Translations under genes and position numbers: made by a program
Shown here: one piece after another, positions 16,047 to 23,193 of the stretch
How the letters are laid out: every line of letters starts with the position of its first letter
How positions within the stretch are numbered: position 1 is the stretch's first letter
Source of the DNA: Candidatus Zixiibacteriota bacterium
Lineage (GTDB): Bacteria; SM23-81; DAOVCL01
Direction of reading: 5' to 3'
Assembly: GCA_030670005.1 (NCBI GenBank)
Contig: DAOVCL010000003.1
Coordinates: 1 to 27,999, forward strand
DNA length: 27,999 bases
Notes under the pieces: model-generated
What the model was told of the DNA's origin: nothing
The model's database searches: none
The model's input: only the letters and a program-made list of their open reading frames with translations

Positions 16047-16083
16047 AATCCCCCTACCAAGGGGAAAATGATGTAAAAAGTTG

Positions 16084-16112
16084 TTGACAGAAGGGGGAGG
16101 AGTGTTTATATT
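16084..16112 (+). promoter_or_regulatory. Near-consensus sigma-70 promoter of the exbB-exbD-exbD-tonB operon
   Basis: TTGACA (16084-16089, perfect), a 17-nt spacer and TATATT (16107-16112, 5 of 6). The leader of about 45 nt contains the small palindrome GGTTTTGAAACC (16129-16140) and AGGAGG (16151-16156) before ATG 16165. The palindrome might be an operator. It does not resemble a canonical Fur box. Confidence 0.7.
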
Positions 16113-16164
16113 TAGTGTTGGAAGCCGAGGTTTTGAAACCCTTTAATTGAAGGAGGAAGACCAA

Positions 16165-16815
16165 ATGGTAGAGTTTTTCAACAAGGGCGGAATCTTTATG
16201 TGGCCTCTCCTTTTATCCCTGATCGCTGGGGTAATCATCATAATCATCAAGTTCTGGACCCTTTTCCGGGCATCCATAAACACCAAGAAGTTTATGAAAA
16301 GATTGAAGGAATCCCTCACCACAGCAAGTATAGATGGTGCAGTGGAGCTTTGTGAGTCCACCAGAGGGCCAGTGGCAGCCATCCTCCATGCCGGCCTCAT
16401 CCGGGCAAAGAGGGGAGTAGAGTATGTGGAGAAATCCATCGAGGATGCCGCAACCCTGGAGATGTCTTTCCTGGAAAGGGGGATGGTCTGGCTGGCCACC
16501 GTGGCCAATATCGCCCCTATGCTTGGCTTTCTGGGGACGGTAAGTGGTATGATCCATGCCTTTGAGGCCATCGCCAAACACGGAGAGGTAGAACCTACCA
16601 TTGTCGCCACAGGGATCTCCGAGGCCCTGCTCACCACCGCTACTGGGTTAGCCATTGCTATCCCGGTGCAGGCCTTTTACAACTATTTCATCTCCAAGAT
16701 CGATCGGCTGATCATCGATATGGAGGAGAGCTCAACCGATATGGTGGAGACCCTCACTGAGGCGGGTCTCTCCAAAGAAAAGAGGGCAAGCCATCCAAAC
16801 TTGGAGAGAGGGTAG
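16165..16815 (+). CDS. exbB: ExbB/TolQ/MotA-family proton channel subunit
   Basis: Inner-membrane proton channel that, with ExbD, converts proton-motive force into motion transmitted by TonB. A 216-aa protein with an N-terminal membrane segment (about residues 12-29), a cytoplasmic helical domain, and two C-terminal segments including APMLGFLGTVSGMIHAF and ISEALLTTATGLAIAIPVQA, the family hallmark with its Thr and Pro residues lining the channel. An in-frame TTG at 16147 exists, but AGGAGG at 16151-16156 lies downstream of it and 8 nt before ATG 16165, fixing the start. First gene of a four-gene operon. TolQ is an alternative, but the TonB-like fourth gene favours ExbB. Confidence 0.93.
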   Translation: MVEFFNKGGIFMWPLLLSLIAGVIIIIIKFWTLFRASINTKKFMKRLKESLTTASIDGAVELCESTRGPVAAILHAGLIRAKRGVEYVEKSIEDAATLEMSFLERGMVWLATVANIAPMLGFLGTVSGMIHAFEAIAKHGEVEPTIVATGISEALLTTATGLAIAIPVQAFYNYFISKIDRLIIDMEESSTDMVETLTEAGLSKEKRASHPNLERG

Positions 16816-16830
16816 CTTAGAGGAGATGCT

Positions 16831-17229
16831 ATGAAGATCAAGAAGAAATTAAGAGCTCCCCCTGCCATTCCCACTTCCTCTATGGCCGATATCGCCTTCC
16901 TGTTGATCATCTTCTTTCTGGTGAGCACCACGATGAAGAGGGATCAGGGCCTGGGGCTCACCCTCCCCGGCTTTGGCCAGACCATAAAGATACGGAAGGA
17001 GAATATCTGTAACATCTGGATAAATGCCCAGGAGAAAATAGCCCTGGATGGCAAGCCTGTGAGCCTGAGGGAGATAAGGCCTATTTTAGAGGATAAACTG
17101 GGCAAGAATGATAAGCTAATTGTCTCCCTGAAGACCGATAAACAGGCCTCCTATAATGTGATGATTAATGTCTTGGATGAGATCAAACTGACCGGGGCTA
17201 AGCGCATATCCTTAGCTGCCCCGGACTAA
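16831..17229 (+). CDS. exbD: ExbD/TolR-family protein, first copy
   Basis: A 132-aa single-span protein that plugs the ExbB pore. The transmembrane segment contains the essential aspartate in SMADIAFLLIIFFLVST (about residues 17-33), followed by a periplasmic domain ending in VMINVLDEIKLTGAKRISLA. AGAGGAGA (16819-16826) precedes ATG 16831. It differs considerably from the next copy outside the membrane segment, so the pair is an old duplication and may form mixed dimers. Confidence 0.92.
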   Translation: MKIKKKLRAPPAIPTSSMADIAFLLIIFFLVSTTMKRDQGLGLTLPGFGQTIKIRKENICNIWINAQEKIALDGKPVSLREIRPILEDKLGKNDKLIVSLKTDKQASYNVMINVLDEIKLTGAKRISLAAPD

Positions 17230-17244
17230 GAGGAGACTATTGAG

Positions 17245-17661
17245 ATGACTTTTAGCAGAAAATCCAGGGTAGAGAGCACGATACCTACTGGTTCGATGGC
17301 TGACATAGCCTTCCTTCTCCTTTTCTTCTTTATGGTGTCCACCGTCTTTAAGCAATATCCTGGTTTGAAGGTGCTCCTCCCCGAAGCGGAGAAAACCCAA
17401 AAGATAGAGACCAGAAGGTTCATAACCCACATCTGGATAAACCCTGCAGGAGAAATACGGATAGATGATATGGATGTGAAGCTCCCTTTGGTGGAAAAGG
17501 TGATGAAAAACAAGCTCCAGAAAGATCCCAAAACCATAATTTCCCTCCGTGCAGACAAAAGGGCCAGATATGGAGTGATCTCCGATCTGATGGAAGAGCT
17601 CAGGAAGGCCGATGCCTTGAGAATAAGTTTCGGCACAGAGATGGAGAAAAGAGGTGGTTAA
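17245..17661 (+). CDS. exbD: ExbD/TolR-family protein, second copy
   Basis: A 138-aa single-span protein with the membrane motif GSMADIAFLLLFFFMVST and the conserved aspartate. The periplasmic part contains HIWINPAGEIRIDDMDV and SLRADKRARYGVISDLMEEL, typical of ExbD. AGGAG (17231-17235) lies 9 nt before ATG 17245. The two ExbD copies share the WINxxxxI..D pattern but otherwise differ. Two-ExbD Ton units are known in some Gram-negative bacteria, where the second copy is sometimes needed only for particular receptors. Confidence 0.92.
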   Translation: MTFSRKSRVESTIPTGSMADIAFLLLFFFMVSTVFKQYPGLKVLLPEAEKTQKIETRRFITHIWINPAGEIRIDDMDVKLPLVEKVMKNKLQKDPKTIISLRADKRARYGVISDLMEELRKADALRISFGTEMEKRGG

Positions 17662-17663
17662 CC

Positions 17664-18296
17664 ATGAAGTATAGAAACCCTCAGGCCAACCTCAGGGCCC
17701 AGTATCCAGGGGCAATGGAGAAGGCAACTACGGCAGCCTTAGCCCTTTTTCTCCTGCTCCTTCTTGCTTACCCATCGGTGAAGATAAAGCCATATGAGAG
17801 GATAAAGAAACAGGAGATTATCCAGGTGGAGGATGTCCCGGAGACCCGTCAGGAGAAGATTGCCCCCCCTCCAGCCAGGCCATCTATCCCGGTGGAGACA
17901 GAGTCAGAGGAGGTTCCAGAGGATATCACTATAGAGGAGACAGATCTTGACCTTACCCAACCCCCCCCACCTCCTCCACCTCCAGCCCCAGAGCAGACTG
18001 AGTTCGTGGCCTATGATGAGGCTCCCCAATTGATCAGATTGGTCAAACCCGTCTATCCTGAGATTGCCCGTAAGGCCGGTGTCGAGGGGATGGTCATCCT
18101 CAAGATTCAGGTTGATGAAAAAGGAAATGTGGTCAATGCCAAATTGCTCAGGAGCTTAGGAGCTGGATGCGACGAGGCAGCCATTGCCGCTGCAATGCAG
18201 TGCAAGTTCAAACCCGCAATGCAGAGAGACAAACCGGTAAAGGTCTGGATTAGCTATCCAGTGAGGTTTATCCTGAAGGAAGCCAAAACCCAATGA
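17664..18296 (+). CDS. tonB: TonB-family energy transducer
   Basis: A 210-aa inner-membrane-anchored protein spanning the periplasm. It has an N-terminal membrane segment (about residues 24-39), an acidic and proline-rich linker including a run of eight prolines near residues 101-108, and a complete TonB C-terminal domain (RLVKPVYPEIARKAGVEGMV, ILKIQVDEKGNVVNAKLLRS, then ISYPVRFIL). It starts 2 nt after exbD with AGAGGTGG upstream and is followed by an intrinsic terminator. No TonB-dependent receptor lies in the window, so the transported substrate is unknown. TonB-like proteins also occur in other envelope roles. Confidence 0.9.
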   Translation: MKYRNPQANLRAQYPGAMEKATTAALALFLLLLLAYPSVKIKPYERIKKQEIIQVEDVPETRQEKIAPPPARPSIPVETESEEVPEDITIEETDLDLTQPPPPPPPPAPEQTEFVAYDEAPQLIRLVKPVYPEIARKAGVEGMVILKIQVDEKGNVVNAKLLRSLGAGCDEAAIAAAMQCKFKPAMQRDKPVKVWISYPVRFILKEAKTQ

Positions 18297-18317
18297 AAAA
18301 CAGATTGGGGGGCTATT

Positions 18318-18353
18318 AAAAAGAGGGGGACAACAAAGCGTCCCCCTTTTTTT
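18318..18353 (+). terminator. Intrinsic terminator of the Ton operon
   Basis: GGGGGAC (18325-18331) pairs with GTCCCCC (18340-18346) around AACAAAGC, followed by seven T (18347-18353) and preceded by an A-rich stretch. Confidence 0.92.
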
Positions 18354-18445
18354 GAAACAAAGGGGGCCTGGATTCGTTAGTCTGAATGAGTAAACGATTA
18401 GAGGAAAAAGTTCAAGGGAACTGAGTATACAATTTACAGATAAAA

Positions 18446-18470
18446 AGGTGGCAGAGCGGTTCTGCCACCT
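18446..18470. repeat. GGTGGCAG-family hairpin before the Yip1-family gene
   Basis: AGGTGGCAGA (18446-18455) pairs perfectly with TCTGCCACCT (18461-18470) around GCGGT. It is an isolated member of the second hairpin family, without the accompanying tags. Confidence 0.8.
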
Positions 18471-18509
18471 GAGTTAGATGTAGTTTCCAAAAGACAAAAA
18501 GGAGCGGAG

Positions 18510-19223
18510 ATGGAGGAAAATCAAATTGCCTTAGAAAAGACTAAATTAGGACCTTTAGCCAGACTATGGGGGGTAATCACCAGCCCAACCCGCGCCTTTG
18601 CCTATCTGAGAGACAACCCCACCTGGCTTCTACCCTTTCTAATTGTGGCCATAGCTCTGACTATCTTCAGTTGGCGCATTGCCCCCTTAAGTATAGAGGA
18701 GGGGAAAAGGCGAATTATGGACAGCAAAAACTTAACTGAGGAGCAGAAGGAGGAGAGAATCCAGAAGGTAGAGGAGATGGGGGGGGCAAGTTGGAGGATT
18801 TTATTCGTCCCCATAGTTTTTCTCCTTACCCTTGCCGTCCAGGCTGGCGTCTTCTATTTTGGGGCCAGCCTTCTCCTGGGAGGGGAGGGCTCCTTTCGGC
18901 AGGTGTTCTCTACCTGTAGCTATGCCAATCTCATAGCCATACCCACCCTGGTGATCAAGGCCCCACTTATCCTGGCCAAGAATACCCTCCATATCCAAAC
19001 AAGTCTGGCCCTACTGCTGCCTGTTGAGGCCTCCAAAAGTCTCCTCTACAGGTTCTTGGGTCACTTTGACTTCTTCCAGATCTGGATTTTGATCTTAGTT
19101 TCCATAGGCATCAGCGAAATCTATGGATTTAGACTCAAGAAGTCAGCCGGAATGGTCTTCAGTTGGTGGCTCCTCTGGATAATCCTCAGCCTGGCCCTCA
19201 GTAGCCTGGTCAAGGTCTTTTAG
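18510..19223 (+). CDS. Yip1-family membrane protein
   Basis: A 237-aa integral membrane protein. The N-terminus has the family entry RLWGVITSPTRAFAYLRDNP followed by a membrane segment (WLLPFLIVAIALTIFSW), a charged cytoplasmic or periplasmic loop with EEQKEERIQKVEEMGG, and four further hydrophobic segments to the end. Bacterial Yip1-domain proteins have no settled function. They are frequently found next to MacA/MacB-type export genes, as here. AAAGGAG (18498-18504) precedes ATG 18510. Its stop codon (19221-19223) overlaps the Shine-Dalgarno site of the next gene, 8 nt from its start, so the two are probably cotranslated. Confidence 0.8.
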   Translation: MEENQIALEKTKLGPLARLWGVITSPTRAFAYLRDNPTWLLPFLIVAIALTIFSWRIAPLSIEEGKRRIMDSKNLTEEQKEERIQKVEEMGGASWRILFVPIVFLLTLAVQAGVFYFGASLLLGGEGSFRQVFSTCSYANLIAIPTLVIKAPLILAKNTLHIQTSLALLLPVEASKSLLYRFLGHFDFFQIWILILVSIGISEIYGFRLKKSAGMVFSWWLLWIILSLALSSLVKVF

Positions 19224-19231
19224 GAGGCAAA

Positions 19232-20518
19232 ATGTATAAGAAAACTTTACCTCTTCTCCTCTTCACCCTAATTATCCCCTTGGTAGCTTCCCCCTCTCCT
19301 CTGGATCATCCCCTCATCCTAAATGAGTGTATCGAACAGGCCTTGCGGAAGAATGAAGATATGCTGGGCGCTCAAGCTAACCTCCGGGCGGCAAAGGCCG
19401 CAGTGTTAGGGGCCTGGTCAGCCTTCCTTCCCCACCTAAGTTCGGAGGCGGGTTACAGTAGATCTAAAGATTGGCCTATGTCGGAGTCAAGGTATTATTC
19501 CCTGGGGTTCTCCTTAAACCAGTCCATCTATAACGGTGGTTACAACTTCGCCAACCTCAAATACCAGAGGGCAAACAGAAAATGGCACGAAGGGGGGGTT
19601 AGCCTGACCAAGGCCTCCTTAATCTGGCAGGTTAAACAGAGGTATTATGATCTCCTTAAAACCAAGAGGCTTCTCAAGGTTAGGATGGATGCAGTTAAAA
19701 GGAGTGAGGAACAGGTGAAGAAGGCAGAGAACCTGTATAGACTTGGCTCTGTAACAATCTCCGATGTGCTTAAGGCCAAGGTGCAGTTGGGCAAGGATAA
19801 GCTGGCCCTGATAGACGCACAAAACCAATTAAAGCAAGCAGGATCCAGGCTAAACCAAACCCTGGGCCTTCCCCTCAACGCTCCCTTGAAGATAGTGGAC
19901 AGCTTAGAGCAGGCCGGAGAAGAGGTTGATTACGAGGAGATCACCGCCTCTGCCTTGGAGAACCACCCGCAGATCCTGATGGCAATTTCGGAGATAGAGA
20001 GGGCAGAGGGGGTTTTGTCAATGGCCAAAGGGGGGAGGTTACCCAAGGTAAACATCTCTGGTGGCTACTCCTGGAAGGACGAGAAGGCCTCTGAGGCCAA
20101 AAACCTTCTCGACAAAGGTTATGACTGGTACATAGGGGGAGCGGTTACCCTCCCCCTCTTTGACGGCCTCTCCACTAAGGCCAATATAAAGGAGGCCCAA
20201 GAGGGCCTGATCAACGCCCAACTGAAATTGAAGCAGACCCAGAGGAAGGTGGAGCTGGACATCCAAGAGGCCCTGCTGGAAATAACCAGGGCCAAAGAGA
20301 GCTTGAAGGTAACCGTGGAGAGCCTCTCTGCTGCCGGTGAGGATCTGAGATTGGCCCAGGAGAAGTATAAACTGGGCTCTGTCACTATGCTCGAATTGCT
20401 CGATGCCCAGGCCAGCTACTCCTCCATTCAAGCCAGTTGGGTGGAGGCCCTCTATGCATACAGGTTGGCCCAGGCAGAGATGGAGAGGGCCCTGGGCTTA
20501 TCCTCATCCTCCTACTAA
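19232..20518 (+). CDS. TolC-family outer-membrane efflux protein
   Basis: A 428-aa outer-membrane channel with a Sec signal peptide (residues 1 to about 22). It has two internally repeated OEP halves: first LILNECIEQALRKNEDMLGA, with later long helices, and second ITASALENHPQILMAISEIE. Each half contains the family's recurrent YRLGSVTISDVLKAKVQL / YKLGSVTMLELLDAQASY motif. It provides the outer-membrane exit of a tripartite pump with the adaptor and ABC components downstream. AGGAGG (19222-19227) precedes ATG 19232. A 400-nt repeat region separates it from the adaptor gene, which may or may not interrupt the operon. Confidence 0.93.
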   Translation: MYKKTLPLLLFTLIIPLVASPSPLDHPLILNECIEQALRKNEDMLGAQANLRAAKAAVLGAWSAFLPHLSSEAGYSRSKDWPMSESRYYSLGFSLNQSIYNGGYNFANLKYQRANRKWHEGGVSLTKASLIWQVKQRYYDLLKTKRLLKVRMDAVKRSEEQVKKAENLYRLGSVTISDVLKAKVQLGKDKLALIDAQNQLKQAGSRLNQTLGLPLNAPLKIVDSLEQAGEEVDYEEITASALENHPQILMAISEIERAEGVLSMAKGGRLPKVNISGGYSWKDEKASEAKNLLDKGYDWYIGGAVTLPLFDGLSTKANIKEAQEGLINAQLKLKQTQRKVELDIQEALLEITRAKESLKVTVESLSAAGEDLRLAQEKYKLGSVTMLELLDAQASYSSIQASWVEALYAYRLAQAEMERALGLSSSSY

Positions 20519-20895
20519 CCCGGATAATTTATATGCCACAAAGTCACCAAGCCCCAATGGGTTGATAAATTTTAGATTAAAACAAAAGTTCACAGAGTAA
20601 TATAGCGCGGCAAAGCCGCAATAAAATAATTCATCGCAAAGTCGCAAAGGACGCAAAGTTTAAAGATTTTTACTAATCGTTTTATTTCATCTCTCTTTTG
20701 CTTTTTATTTTCTCTGCGATCTTAGCGTCTTTGCGGTTATAAACGTTTGTCCAAAAAACAAGATCTTGCAAGTTTTTAGTACTGAGCGACTTAGTTTACA
20801 AACCGATCTACTCTAATGTTTTATATTCTTAGTGATCCCTCGACTTCGCTCAGGACATGCTTAGAGGCTTCGTGGTTAAAATTTATGAATAATTC
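20519..20895. repeat. MITE-like repeat, copy 2, with nested 88-bp repeat (20651-20738)
   Basis: The left arm GCCACAAAGTCACCAAG (20535-20551), internal GTTCACAGAGTAAT (20589-20602) and right part 20828-20892 match copy 1 at 6830-7016 in sequence and order. Between them lies an insert absent from copy 1: a GCGGCAAAGCCGC palindrome (about 20607-20619), then an 88-bp unit 20651-20738 running from ACGCAAAGTTTAAAG to GTCTTTGCGGTT. That unit recurs at 25819-25907 with only a few changes. It begins with CGCAAAG and ends with CTTTGCG, so it has its own short inverted ends. The frame 20403-20600 runs into this repeat and is not a gene. The stretch 20739-20827 shows nothing recognisable. Confidence 0.75.
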
Positions 20896-20918
20896 AGGCT
20901 AAGAAATGGAGTCCTTAT

Positions 20919-22109
20919 ATGTCTAAGAAGAAAAAAGCGGTTTTCATTGGAATTGGGGGCTGCCTGGTCATTCTTGTGATCATCTTAAATCTTACCAGGT
21001 CAAGCCAACCAGCCGTGAAGGTGCAAGCCGAAGAGGTGGAGAGAAAGGATATCTCCTCCAAGGTTACTGCCTCGGGAAGGATCCAGCCTGAGACTATGGT
21101 GAAGATAAGTGCCAACATACCAGCCAGGATCATCAGCCTCCCCGTGAAGGAGGGACAGGCGGTAGAGAAGGGACAACTGCTTGTCCTCCTGGACAAGACC
21201 AGGTATGTGGCCAATGTGGAAAGGGCAAGATCGAGCCTCAACTCGGCAATCTCTAACCTAAAGAAGGTGGAAGGGGACTACAAAAGGGCCAAGAAGCTCT
21301 ACGGGAAGGAGTTGACCTCAGAGTCAGAGATGGAGCTTTTGAAGGCTCAATACGCGACGGCCAAAAGTGGGGTAGAACAGGGGAGGGCCTCCCTGAAGGA
21401 AGCCGAGGATGACCTCTCCAAGTGCACCATCACCTCCCCTATCTCGGGACTGATCACCAGGCTGAACAAGGAAGAGGGGGAGATGGTCTTAGGGGCCCAG
21501 TTCCAAGAGGATGTGATAATGGTCGTCGCCGATCTAACCAGGATTGAGGCCCAGGTGGATGTGGATGAAACAGATGTTGTGGATGTAAAGCCTGGTCAGG
21601 AAGCCGAGATAGAGGTGGATGCCCTCCCGGATACTGTTCTTCATGGCCAGGTCAAGGAGATATCCAACACGGCCACTACTACCGGGTATGGAACCCAAGA
21701 GGAGGTTACCAACTTTAGGGTCAAGATAACCCTTCTTGATCCCCATCCCTCCCTCCGTCCGGGGATGTCTGCCACCGTGGACATAATCACCGCTCATCAC
21801 CCTGATTCTCTCTCCGTCCCCATTCAAGCCGTGGTAATGAGGCCTCCCTTGAAAGAGGAAAAGGATGACTCCTTGTCTTCAAAAAAGAAAGTCAAGCCGG
21901 TGGAGGTGGTCTTTGTCGTCGAGGATGGGGTGGCCCATCAAAGGCAGGTAAAGACTGGGATCAGTAGCGAAACGGATATGGAGATACTGGATGGCCTCAA
22001 AGAGGGAGATAAGGTGGTTACCGGAGGCTACCGGACACTGCGCGATCTCAAGGATGGAGACAAGGTAAAGATAGTGAAAAAACCCTTTCTGGAGAAGAAG
22101 GAAAAGTAG
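20919..22109 (+). CDS. MacA/HlyD-type periplasmic adaptor of a tripartite efflux pump
   Basis: A 396-aa membrane-fusion protein with a single N-terminal membrane anchor (about residues 7-25), a lipoyl half-motif (VTASGRIQPETMVKISANIP, then PVKEGQAVEKGQLLVLLDKT), an alpha-hairpin (about residues 95-165, lysine- and glutamate-rich), the second lipoyl half (CTITSPISGLITRLNKEEGE), a beta-barrel domain (GQEAEIEVDALPDTVLHGQV) and a membrane-proximal domain with a lysine-rich insert (about residues 308-328). It links the ABC permeases to the TolC-like channel. TGGAG (20907-20911) precedes ATG 20919. It is flanked by large repeat gaps on both sides. Confidence 0.92.
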   Translation: MSKKKKAVFIGIGGCLVILVIILNLTRSSQPAVKVQAEEVERKDISSKVTASGRIQPETMVKISANIPARIISLPVKEGQAVEKGQLLVLLDKTRYVANVERARSSLNSAISNLKKVEGDYKRAKKLYGKELTSESEMELLKAQYATAKSGVEQGRASLKEAEDDLSKCTITSPISGLITRLNKEEGEMVLGAQFQEDVIMVVADLTRIEAQVDVDETDVVDVKPGQEAEIEVDALPDTVLHGQVKEISNTATTTGYGTQEEVTNFRVKITLLDPHPSLRPGMSATVDIITAHHPDSLSVPIQAVVMRPPLKEEKDDSLSSKKKVKPVEVVFVVEDGVAHQRQVKTGISSETDMEILDGLKEGDKVVTGGYRTLRDLKDGDKVKIVKKPFLEKKEK

Positions 22110-22470
22110 CAGGTAACTGTTCACGGGGCTCAGGGATCGGCAGCCAGGTATTCTTCTACCCAGCTTTAGCTGAGGGTGCCTTAGAGGTGGCAGAAGCCCT
22201 CTTCTGCCACCGGATTGAAAACAAAAGATTCACCACGGATGAACACTGAGTAACACGGAAAGAGAATAGAGACTGCCGATTTCGAAGGAGCCATCTGACG
22301 GCTGAGAAATTTCCATTTTCCAATTTCTATTTTCCATCTCTCAAGACAGGAACTCTGCACTAAAGTGCGGTAGAAGGGTAAGTCTCCCTGCCGTCAGAAT
22401 CGGGGTTCTGACAGCTCGGGGAGGGCAATTGACGGCTCAAGAATTTCAATTTTCCAACTTCCATTTTCGG
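22110..22470. repeat. Repeat mosaic between adaptor and ABC ATPase genes
   Basis: In order: CAGCT (22161-22165) with AGCTG (22168-22172), preceded by TTCTACC; GGTGGCAGAAG (22186-22196), which pairs perfectly with 22201-22211 around CCCT; the ATTGAAAACAAAAG and ACCACGGATGAACACTG tags (22214-22250); a decayed CCGTCAG-type module (about 22274-22301); the double AATTTCCATTTTCC tag (22310-22337); GCACT/AGTGC (22357-22368) with foot GGTAGAA; GCCGTCAGAA (22390-22399) with TTCTGACAGC (22406-22415, one mismatch) around TCGGGG; and a second AATTTCAATTTTCC tag (22442-22470). The stretch 22110-22155 resembles 10063-10105. No gene is seen. Confidence 0.85.
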
Positions 22471-22480
22471 TTCTTATAAT
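22451..22480 (+). promoter_or_regulatory. Candidate promoter for the ABC ATPase-permease genes
   Basis: TTTCCA (22451-22456, 4 of 6), 18 nt, then a perfect TATAAT (22475-22480). The -35 falls inside the AATTTC..TTTTCC repeat tag, so the repeat may contribute promoter sequence. Transcription would begin near 22487, about 20 nt before ATG 22507, with no Shine-Dalgarno site between. Confidence 0.4.
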
Positions 22481-22506
22481 ACTCCGTGGTGAACTGTTAT
22501 AATAAT

Positions 22507-23193
22507 ATGTTGATCGAGTTCAAAGGAGTGGAGAAGACTTACAAGGTGGGAGAGGTGGAGGTCCCCGCCCTGCGAGGGATAGACTTACAGATCGAGGCCA
22601 ACGAATACCTGGCTATCATGGGCCCCTCTGGCTCCGGGAAGTCTACCCTGATGAACATCATTGGCTGTCTTGACACTCCCACCAAGGGTTCCTATGTATT
22701 TGCCGGCCAAGAGGTGGCCGTCCTCACCGATGATGAGTTGGCCCAGATAAGGAACAGAAGGATTGGTTTCGTTTTCCAGACCTTCAACCTCCTCCCCCGG
22801 GCCACTGCCCTCCACAATGTGGAACTGCCTCTGATCTACAGCGGAGTCCCCGCTTCAGAGAGACGGAAGAGGGCAGCAGGGGCCTTAGATAGTGTGGGGT
22901 TGGGAGACAGGCTTAACCACCGTCCCAATGAACTCTCCGGTGGACAAAGACAGAGGGTGGCTCTGGCCAGGGCCCTGGTGAATAATCCCTCTATCATCTT
23001 GGCCGACGAGCCGACGGGCAACTTAGACAGCAAGACAGGAGCAGAGATTATGGAGATCTTCAAGAAGCTCCACCAGGAGGGGAATACCATCGTCCTGGTC
23101 ACCCATGAGGAGTATATCGCCCAATGCTCCCAGCGGAGAATTCACCTTCTGGATGGGAGGGTCCAGGATGATACCTCTTTGGAGGGAAGCTAA
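22507..23193 (+). CDS. ABC transporter ATP-binding protein, MacB/LolD type
   Basis: The ATPase subunit that powers the two permeases downstream, cytosolic face. Motifs: Walker A GPSGSGKST, Q-loop FQTFNLLPRATALHNVELPL, signature LSGGQRQRVALARAL, Walker B IILADEPTG, D-loop NLDSKTG and switch VTHEE. These are characteristic of the MacB/LolD/FtsE subfamily. Unlike E. coli MacB, ATPase and permease are separate proteins. I place the start at ATG 22507 (228 aa, MLIEFKGVEKTYK). GTG 22486 or 22489 would add seven or six residues (..NCYNN) and sits 5-8 nt after a perfect TATAAT, so a leaderless GTG start is possible. The stop overlaps the next ATG by one base. Confidence 0.95.
   Translation: MLIEFKGVEKTYKVGEVEVPALRGIDLQIEANEYLAIMGPSGSGKSTLMNIIGCLDTPTKGSYVFAGQEVAVLTDDELAQIRNRRIGFVFQTFNLLPRATALHNVELPLIYSGVPASERRKRAAGALDSVGLGDRLNHRPNELSGGQRQRVALARALVNNPSIILADEPTGNLDSKTGAEIMEIFKKLHQEGNTIVLVTHEEYIAQCSQRRIHLLDGRVQDDTSLEGS

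Noticed and set aside
15936..16083. Riboswitch or terminator between priA and exbB
   Set aside because: Only a repeat-family hairpin and a small stem are seen, without a T-run or a known aptamer core.
20403..20600. 65-codon frame overlapping the end of the TolC-like gene
   Set aside because: Mostly an alternative frame of the TolC-like gene, then runs into the MITE-like repeat.
22498..22503. Second TATAAT just before ATG 22507
   Set aside because: It is 3 nt from the start codon, too close for transcription to begin at or before it. The copy at 22475-22480 is better placed.
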